Below the pieces are notes generated by a model that did no database searches, was not told where the DNA came from, and worked only from the letters and a program-made list of their open reading frames with translations. Source: Protopterus annectens (Eukaryota > Chordata > Ceratodontiformes > Protopteridae). Taken from it: 64,000 bases of DNA. Position numbers and translations under genes: made by a program. This document shows positions 56,928 through 64,000 of this stretch, one piece after another (the first letter of the stretch is position 1; every line of letters starts with the position of its first letter). The DNA lies in the NCBI RefSeq assembly GCF_019279795.1, contig NC_056729.1, positions 1,861,940,869-1,862,004,868 on the forward strand, given 5' to 3'.

Positions 56928-57028
56928 GAATGAAGGCGAGATAGACAACTTAACATATAGAAGTTATGTTCTTACCATAACGTTCCATGTTAGTTGTCTT
57001 CTTCTCGCCTTCTTGCATCCCACCCTCC
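56928..57028. repeat. DIRS-2 internal complementary region
   Basis: CATCCAGTAAGAATGAAGGC to AACTTAACATA (56928-56961) is complementary to the left outer end (51268-51302). GAAGTTATGTTCTTACCATA to CTTCTTGCATCC (56963-57028) is complementary to the right outer end (57336-57402). The change-over at about 56961-56963 marks the circle junction. Confidence 0.93.
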
Positions 57029-57218
57029 TTCCCCCTGGCCTGGACAGACCTAGAGGAGTTGTGATCGTGACCTCTCTTTCTACCACCTCTTTCTTAGTCA
57101 TATGCTATTATGCATATTTCTTGTTTCAGGATGTAGGTCACCCTTCTTTCTTCCTGTTGTTAGAGGTGGATTCTGTTTTTACAGTTATACTGTTTCTGTT
57201 ATAAGCTGGGGTTAGCTT

Positions 57219-57372
57219 ACAAACGAGATCTGAGGTAACTCTCGCCTAGCATTGTGGGATATAAGGGGAGCCTCGAGCCGGTGGAACCAACTCTCGAGCT
57301 TTTAGAGTGGCGAGCCGAGGTCGGCTCCGAACCCATCCAGCAAGAAGAAGGCGAGAAGAAGACAACTAACAT
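57219..57372 (-). repeat. DIRS-2 right inverted terminal repeat
   Basis: Inverted partner of 51275-51425, reading AAACGAGATCTGAGGTAACT at its inner edge. Confidence 0.95.
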
Positions 57373-57402
57373 GGAACGTTATGGTAAGAACATAACTTCT
57401 AT

Positions 57403-59145
57403 TTCCTATACTGAACTGGGGTATATGGCAAATTTGCTGTCTGATAAATGTAGTTTCAGTTTTACTCCTACTCCCCTCCCCCCAGGAAACACCCTCTACC
57501 ATTTCTCCCCAACTATTACTAAAAAACAAGTCCTCACTGGACTCTCCAGAGCTAGAAACACTACATCGGTGAGTCCTGATAATATCCCAAGATACCTCCT
57601 AAATAACATGAAACATGACCTATCATGCCGACAAGAATTTCTGTTCAACCACAGCCTCCAGACAGGCTTCATTCCAAGGGAATGGAGGACTGCAGTGGTC
57701 ATCCCTCTACACAAAGGCAGACCATCAACAGACCCAAGGAAATAGACCCATAAGTTTGAACTAGTCTTATATGCAAAGCCATGTTAAGAATTATTGTGGA
57801 CCTGATAAACAAAGACATAGGAAGTCTTTAAACACTGGACCCATCCCAGTTTGATTTTGTCAAGGGTAGGTCGTGTCTGCTAAACTTGGTGGACTTTTTG
57901 GAGAAGGTCACAAGAGCTGCGGACTAGGGTAAAACAGTTTATACTGTCTACCTTGACCTAGCAAAAGCATTTGACACAATACTGCACTTGGGTATTGTAG
58001 ACAAACTTCCAAATTTAGGCTTAAACCTCTGTGTCACCAGATGGATAGCAAACTGGCATACAGATAGGCACATGTAGTTAGGGTGGGGGAATCCGCATAT
58101 ATTAAAAGAGGCCTGTTATACATGGCTCAGTACTGGGACCACTACTGTTTGGAATGTACTTCTCTTAAACCCTTGGCTGACCATATTTGCTGATGACTGC
58201 AAGCTGGGTGCAATTGTTGAATCCTCCAAAGATGTAGGTATCCTCCAGGAGGGTCTGACACAGGCAGACAAGTGGTGAGAGAACCATGGCCTAAAAATGC
58301 ATAGTTATATGCTTTGGGAAGATGATGACTTATGCAAATTACAAATTACAACATTGATAACACTCCCCTGAGTGTAGACCCAGTGGTAGTGGACTTGGGA
58401 ACACAGGTTGACAGTAACCTGAACTTTGATCACTATTTATCCATGGTGGTGCGAAAATCCTTCTTTGCGGCACAACTTATAAGTAAGGGCATGGCATCTA
58501 GATCTAAGGAGATCATAGTTCCACTATTCTCTGCCCTCATTAGACCAATAAATTAAGTGCAGTTCACCCTTCCAGATGTACCTGACCAGGCATTTGCAAC
58601 AGCTGTAATGGCCATAGAGGTGCCTCATTAAAAAAAAAATTCAGGGTGTAAATGTGTCCTGTATAGACCACCTCAATGCCCTCTCATACAGACTACTGAG
58701 GAGAGATATCTGCCTAACCTACAAGTCATTCTTCTATCACCCTTGATGTATCTGCTGCACAGTCGCAAAACAAGCCACTAGAATTACCCAGCTTAAGGAT
58801 CTAAACCTCATGTGCAGCATAAAGAAAACAAGGAGGGACAGATGTTTCTCCAATTACCCCTTCTCTGGAACAGACTCCTCATTCATGTGAAACGGACCTC
58901 TTCCCTAAGCCTATTCATATTCAGTTTGGACCAATGGATGAAAAATCACAAATTCACCCCTGGCTTGTCACCTGTGGCCCTTATGAACAGGGGCAGTTTG
59001 TAGATGCCTTAAGGCACTTGCATACACCAAAGCTGTTCTAGCCCATGAACATTGATAATTGGGAAAACTGGGGCATGAATGGCTAGACTTAAAAAAGCTG
59101 TAGGGTTGTTAGCCTAGTAACCTATGATCCTATGAATAGTAGTCT
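57403..59145 (+). pseudogene. CR1-clade LINE, RT and 3' end (downstream part of the copy split by DIRS-2)
   Basis: YTELGYMANLLSDKCSFSFT, NTTSVSPDNIPRYLLNNMKH and AVVIPLHKG open it. In broken frames LDLAKAFDT, FADDCKLG (about 58184-58207), VDSNLNFDHYLSM and VRKSFFAAQLISKGMASRSK follow. YRLLRRDICLTYK is near 58690. The 3' end near 59110-59140 has CCTATGATCCTATGAA, the short-repeat end typical of CR1. More stops than the 34-kb copy. The 51.0-51.27 kb linker is its upstream continuation. Confidence 0.88.
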
Positions 59146-60720
59146 TGGGTGGAATAGAAGTGCATGACAGTGTACACTATCTTCCATCCCTGCCAGCAAC
59201 CCTTTATTACCACAAATCTACCCTTGTTGTCTTTCTTCTCCTCTGTCAGAATTGGAACCTCTGTTGTAATCAATTGTATTACTCTTCTTTTCGTTTGTTC
59301 TTGATATTCTGCTGAATATCCACTCTAAAATCCTTTCTTTGATAAATTCACATCCTCATTTCTGTTTCTGTTCAAATGTCTCATTTAACATGGCTATTTG
59401 TACCTTATACTGTGCAGTTTAGTACTCTGTATTTTATCTACGCCTGCAATGTCATTAACATTACATGATAAAATTTGATAAGCAGTCATTCTGATAGAAA
59501 GCAGTTATTTTTGCATATTCTTTCATTTATTTCCTAATTTCGAATTATTTTTGATCATCTTATCACCTCGACCATCCAGTACTAGTCTCTGGTTCAAGTC
59601 CAAGGTACTTCTGATTTTACTAGTTGGCTCCTGGGCCTTTTTATGTTTACTCACTCATTTTGTTTTGGAACAGTAGAAAAAGTTCACAGGCAATTTCTCT
59701 CTACAGGCCTTATTATTGTCCGTGGAATGAGAAGTAGCGTCCAGCTTCCTGGCTCACTCTTTGCTGGATAAACTTTATTTTCTCTCTAACCTCTTCTGCA
59801 TTAAGAAATATCTTTGATCCTGTAAGGAAAAAGTATTCTAAAGACAGCTTGGTTATAGCAACTTGAATCTTACACCCACTTCTTGACATCTCATGATTGC
59901 AGGGATAAACTCTCTTCTGATCTGCCTGGTATCCAGTAAATGAATGCTTTCCACAGACAATCTGGTGCAACCCCATTTTTAATACTTACCTTTCTGCCAC
60001 AGATTTGTCAGGAACAGCTCTTTCTGCTGCTGTGAATGCATGCTTGCTAAGGTAGGTCTTGTCTTCTTTCTCATGTCCAGATATGGAACATAACACATGG
60101 TGTGTCTGTTCAATTAACAAATCCTGCTATGGAATACTAGGCCAGTAGCTTTTACAGTATTTGTATTTTCATGACATTAATGCAATCTATTCCTTCCAGT
60201 TTCTCTGGTATAACAGAAAATCTTAGGTTTTCTTTTCTTTAATTTTTGAATTTATATAAAGAGCAAAGGTTCAGTTTTTCATCCATGTTCTTTCACATTG
60301 TGTATATTTTCTGAACATTTTAAAATAGGCCTCCCTCTTGGATGCTGTACTGTAACAAAAAAAAAATCATACAGTTCTGTAGAAATCGGTAAAAATTTCA
60401 AACTCTGCCATATGTAAACTTTTTATTGGCATCTGTTAACTTGTACTTCTCTATTTGGTGATGAACAAAATATCATAAAATAAAATCATTCACAGATTTT
60501 TTTTCATAAGTGTCTGTACATAATAACAATCATACCCCACCATTAGGTGCTTTCATGGCTTGAAGTTTTTAAAAGTCACTTAAAGCAGAACCTTCCAAAG
60601 GAGTCAAATTGTAAAACTATTCTCATGGGAGTCATATCAGCAGTAGTCTAATATCCATTTTGTTACTTTTGAACAGTTAATGCAAAGTGGATTAAATGAT
60701 CTTTACTTAATAGCAACAAA
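59146..60720. other. Unassigned non-coding stretch
   Basis: A B-box-like GGTTCAAGTCC at 59591 stands alone without an A box. No coding similarity was found. Confidence 0.3.
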
Positions 60721-60723
60721 CGG

Positions 60724-61416
60724 CCAGATTCAGAAGTGAACTTGAACGAAGAGCGTCCACACGCAGTATGATTCAGAAAGTGAAGTTCCATGATGTGGGG
60801 TAGCCCAAACAGCACGGTTGGTGGTATTGTCAGTGAAGTGCCATATATGATAATGTGGAAAAACAAGATGATAGAGCGATTCAGAAACATTTAAATGCAT
60901 TACAGCAGAGCTATGCTTGCTGTATATTTCAACTTTGCAAATGCTCATGTTCAGAGTAAGACTCAGTGTAATGTTAGGGGTTGCCACAGCCACTGTAAAT
61001 GTGTATTTGCAAGAGGCTTTTATTACTGATGCCATACATGACTGTGTACATTGTTACCCTTGGAGGCAAAAGGGCATCCCAGTATGTTTTACTGTTAATA
61101 GCCTCTGCAACACTGATATTGTGGACTGGTGACATGCTGATAGGGACACCATCCAAGAAATTGTGGAAATGTGCAGGCTTCATCCTCAGCCCCATAGGAG
61201 TCATGGGGTACTTATGCCAGTGGATACTAACATATGTGTTGCTTTACATATATTAGGTACAGGAAAGTTTCAGTGACCTACTAAGGTCGGGAGATACATT
61301 GTCAAAAAAAATAGGTCAAGGGGTTGTTAACTATTAATCACCCGGGAAAGGGAACACCTAGGGGGTTTTTGTGTTAACCCCTTTTTTGAGGAACTAAAAC
61401 ACACTTTCAAAAATTT
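60724..61416 (+). mobile_element. PIF/Harbinger-like DNA transposon fragment, cut by gap
   Basis: GGCCAGATTCAGAAGTG at 60722-60738 resembles Harbinger-type ends. From about 61136 the frame reads DRDTIQEIVEMCRLHPQPHR, then VLMPVDTNICVALHILGTGK followed by FQ. This fits the HARBI1-like N-terminal helix-turn-helix region, where families show (I/V)xxLxxxLxPxxxRxxxLxxxxQ(V/L)xxALxFLAxGxFQ. A stop after FQ and a frame change follow. The catalytic DDE part is absent or lies in the gap. Identification rests on pattern only. Confidence 0.5.
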
Positions 61417-61916
61417 NNNNNNNNNNNNNNNNNNNNNNNNNNNNNNNNNNNNNNNNNNNNNNNNNNNNNNNNNNNNNNNNNNNNNNNNNNNNNNNNNNNN
61501 NNNNNNNNNNNNNNNNNNNNNNNNNNNNNNNNNNNNNNNNNNNNNNNNNNNNNNNNNNNNNNNNNNNNNNNNNNNNNNNNNNNNNNNNNNNNNNNNNNNN
61601 NNNNNNNNNNNNNNNNNNNNNNNNNNNNNNNNNNNNNNNNNNNNNNNNNNNNNNNNNNNNNNNNNNNNNNNNNNNNNNNNNNNNNNNNNNNNNNNNNNNN
61701 NNNNNNNNNNNNNNNNNNNNNNNNNNNNNNNNNNNNNNNNNNNNNNNNNNNNNNNNNNNNNNNNNNNNNNNNNNNNNNNNNNNNNNNNNNNNNNNNNNNN
61801 NNNNNNNNNNNNNNNNNNNNNNNNNNNNNNNNNNNNNNNNNNNNNNNNNNNNNNNNNNNNNNNNNNNNNNNNNNNNNNNNNNNNNNNNNNNNNNNNNNNN
61901 NNNNNNNNNNNNNNNN
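61417..61916. other. Assembly gap (500 N)
   Basis: A second gap of exactly 500 N. The preceding 100 bases have doubled homopolymers, typical of contig ends. Confidence 0.99.
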
Positions 61917-62235
61917 GGCTATGGGCCCCAAACCTGTGGACTGTTTGATTCCTGTTGAAAAAACAAAACAGCCACAGAAAAAGAGTTGATGCAAGAAAGA
62001 ATGGTATTGGACTGCTGTTGCTTTTAATTCATTGTTACATCCTAGCCTACCTGCTACAGGTACTGCCAATAAAACCTAAGACTACAAGGCAAGGTTATAA
62101 GTGTTTACAACCTGGAGTGTATTGTAGTGATAAAAAGGAGAACTAGCACCAATAGCAATATATATCCTTGTGTATTGCTACAACAGCCATGCAGCTTTGC
62201 TCCCTCCCCAAAAACAGTCTTTGTTAATCAAACTA

Positions 62236-62236
<1 letters not shown>

Positions 62237-62296
<60 letters not shown>
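62237..62296. repeat. (TC)n(TA)n compound microsatellite
   Basis: A run of CT dinucleotides passes directly into about 19 TA dinucleotides. Confidence 0.97.
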
Positions 62297-62299
<3 letters not shown>

Positions 62300-63475
62300 C
62301 TGTTATATATATTATTCTGACTTGCATTTCAGCAAATGCAGTATGTAGCTGACAAAATGCAAACATGTTCTCTCAAGTTCGATAATTCTCTGTACAGATG
62401 TAGCCCAAAGTAAGCTCAAAGTAAGAACCTCTTTTCTGTGTTATTTATGTATTGTGACATATATTATCAGATGTATGACTGTGGGTATACTGTGTACTAT
62501 ACTCCTGAAGGTACACTTTTGCTTTCTGGACTGGCATGGCCTTCACATTTGCCTAACACACATACACAATTGCCTATAATAACCTTGGAATTTTATTGAC
62601 AATGTTGTAATGCTTCACTGCTGTGCTCTGCTTACCATTGCGTAAATGCTGTGCTTGGAGATCAACACTGCTGAGTACTGTGTTTGCACAATGGTAAGCA
62701 GACTGCAATAGTTTCAGACAGTGTGCATACCTCCTGTAAACGTGATGACTACAATTGGCAGGAAAGCATCATTCTCCATTACTCTAGATCCATGCCAGAT
62801 ATAGCAGGCATGTGTGGGAAAGATCTCAGGTTTTCGGCACAGAGATGGGGTCTCCAGGTGTCCAAGATTTTTAGTGTATTCCTAGTTGAGGACCACAGTG
62901 CCTGGCTTCAGCAGAGTGACTATTCTGGCTCCAATTATAAGTCAGAAGTTTGGTGTAGTTTAGCCTGGGCTGTAGCCAGTGCCACCGGTTTCCCCCCACA
63001 CTGGTGAACAATGTAGACATCACTACAGTGACCTCCAGAGGAGAAAGAGGGATACCCTCAACTGTTAGATCAGGAAATTTAGCACTGCAGACATACCATA
63101 GCTGTGTAAGAATCAACTACAGAGAGTATTTGAAGTCTTAAAAGCTGAATATAGGCAAGATTGGTATTCATAATGGTACTCTGTTCTGTTCTGTTCTGTT
63201 TTTTCCACAGCTGCACATGATCATGAGGTAAATATCCAAAACCCATGGGGCTAGACTGGTGAGGATGGGGGAAGCATGTGGTAAGTATGCAGCAGAATAC
63301 TAGTGCTATTCTAGAATTAAAAGTTAAAGATAGACTTTTGGTATTTTATAGAGTTGTATCAAATTGAGCATGGATATCTCAACTGTAAAAGCAAATATGC
63401 ATCTATTAGTCTGTAGCACAAACCAAGAGTACAATATCACACTTTAGTCAGAGGCTGTGGGCTAACACCACACTT
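62300..63475. other. Unassigned stretch with a (TTCTG)n microsatellite
   Basis: (TTCTG)4 at 63180-63200. The 107-codon plus frame at 62684-63007 has no recognisable domain. Confidence 0.35.
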
Positions 63476-63477
63476 CC

Positions 63478-63580
63478 CAACTATACAATACTGCTATTTC
63501 TGCAATTCATATTTAAATTAAATAAAAAAAAAAAACTATACAATACTGTTACTTGTTCAATTTGTATTTAAATTAAATTG
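63478..63580 (+). repeat. Local duplication of about 57 bp
   Basis: ACTATACAATACTGCTATTT at 63480 and ACTATACAATACTGTTACTT at 63535 both continue to ATTTAAATTAAAT. An A12 run separates the copies. Confidence 0.8.
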
Positions 63581-64000
63581 AAACCTCTGCACCAGTGGTA
63601 CAAATGCCCTGCTGTAAAGTGCAATCTGTATAACTGGACCACACATATGTGCAATATATGCACATGTCAAGGAGTACTTGCTGCAATCTGTAGTATAATA
63701 TGCATCTTATAGGAGCTGGCAGTCAAAAAAGTAAAAGTTATCTTTCAGGAGTTAGCAGTCTTCAAGGTATAAGTTAAGATAATATAGTCTATAAATTGTA
63801 TCAAGGCATTGTATGTCAGATATGAAGGTGTTAATCTTATCTCTTTTTTGTTCTCTCACCCTAACCCTTATCTTCTTTTTTATTTTGTTTTTATTTTTTT
63901 TTAATTGTATTTATTTATTTATTTCTACGTCATCAAATTGTGTCCATGTCATCCATGTGTATCACATCACTAAATGCTACACAGCACAGCAGGGTAGGCC
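63581..64000. other. Unassigned AT-rich end of window
   Basis: T-rich runs at 63876-63925; GGAGCTGGCAGTC (63713) and GGAGTTAGCAGTC (63749) form a short direct repeat. No gene seen. Confidence 0.3.

Larger units (their letters stand above)
51269..57402 (+). mobile_element. DIRS-2: complete DIRS-type retrotransposon inserted in a CR1 LINE
   Basis: Same architecture as DIRS-1: inverted terminal repeats (51275-51425, 57219-57372), gag, RT, RNase H, MT-like region, tyrosine recombinase, and an internal complementary region (56928-57028) complementary to both outer ends. The join inside that region predicts ends at ATGTTAAG (51269) and CATAACTTCTA (57401-57402). CR1 coding sequence flanks it on both sides. 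Frameshifts are fewer than in DIRS-1, so it appears younger, and its composition is markedly GC/CpG-richer than the surroundings. Confidence 0.94.

Noticed and set aside
59580..59610. B-box-like GGTTCAAGTCC as a tRNA or SINE
   Set aside because: No A box at a suitable distance, no cloverleaf and no SINE body.
61407..62069. 220-codon minus-strand frame across the second gap
   Set aside because: It is almost entirely N with no recognisable sequence on either side.
1..64000. CRISPR array, phage, operon or bacterial defence system
   Set aside because: No spaced short direct repeats, no compact co-directional genes or ribosome-binding sites; all coding signals are eukaryotic transposable elements.

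Overview
This window is repeat-dense nuclear DNA from an animal, most likely a vertebrate with a large genome, such as a non-teleost fish, lobe-finned fish or amphibian. The clues are V-SINE-like (DANA/HE1-type) SINEs, CR1-clade and L1-clade LINEs, DIRS-type tyrosine-recombinase retrotransposons, Penelope-like elements (PLEs), a hAT element and long simple-sequence runs. I cannot name the species. I see no convincing host protein-coding gene, rRNA, tRNA gene, CRISPR array or bacterial feature. Nearly every recognisable coding stretch is a decayed transposable-element protein.

Layout. 1-5.5 kb: minus-strand Penelope-like sequence. A 5'-truncated RT/GIY-YIG end (5510-4332) is followed head to tail by the long N-terminal part of a second copy that leaves the window at base 1; a SINE with a 19-bp target-site duplication sits inside it. 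5.6-18.2 kb: a DIRS cluster. A minus-strand DIRS (DIRS-A) is split in its gag by a complete plus-strand DIRS (DIRS-1, about 6207-12195); a second minus-strand piece (DIRS-B, gag tail/RT/RNase H) and a gag piece at 17.8-18.2 kb follow, with tandem repeats between them. 18.2-21.2 kb: two halves of a CR1 LINE in opposite orientations. 24.5-27.5 kb: a plus-strand PLE with RT and GIY-YIG domains. 28.85-32.02 kb: a hAT-type element with terminal inverted repeats and an 8-bp duplication but no transposase. 32-35.5 kb: a SINE, a palindromic element and a CR1 RT end. 38.1-39.5 kb: a CR1 endonuclease piece running into a 500-N gap. 40.3-50.9 kb: AT-rich L1-clade pieces on the minus strand, with a small CR1 piece and a (TA)n tract. 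50.9-59.15 kb: a CR1 LINE split by a second complete DIRS (DIRS-2, about 51269-57402). 60.7-61.4 kb: a PIF/Harbinger-like fragment ending in a second 500-N gap. 61.9-64 kb: simple repeats and unrecognised sequence.

The elements do not work together as a host pathway; they record successive insertions. The order can be read from nesting: DIRS-1 is younger than DIRS-A, DIRS-2 is younger than its CR1 host, and the SINE at 5.1 kb is younger than the PLE. Both DIRS copies keep the full terminal-inverted-repeat plus internal-complementary-region architecture, which fixes their ends. The least explained items are the very long Ser/Thr/Asn-rich N-terminal PLE region with internal repeats, hammerhead-like motifs after both PLEs, a motif repeated through DIRS-2 gag and its terminal repeats, a tail-to-tail CR1 inversion, and several palindromic junctions.
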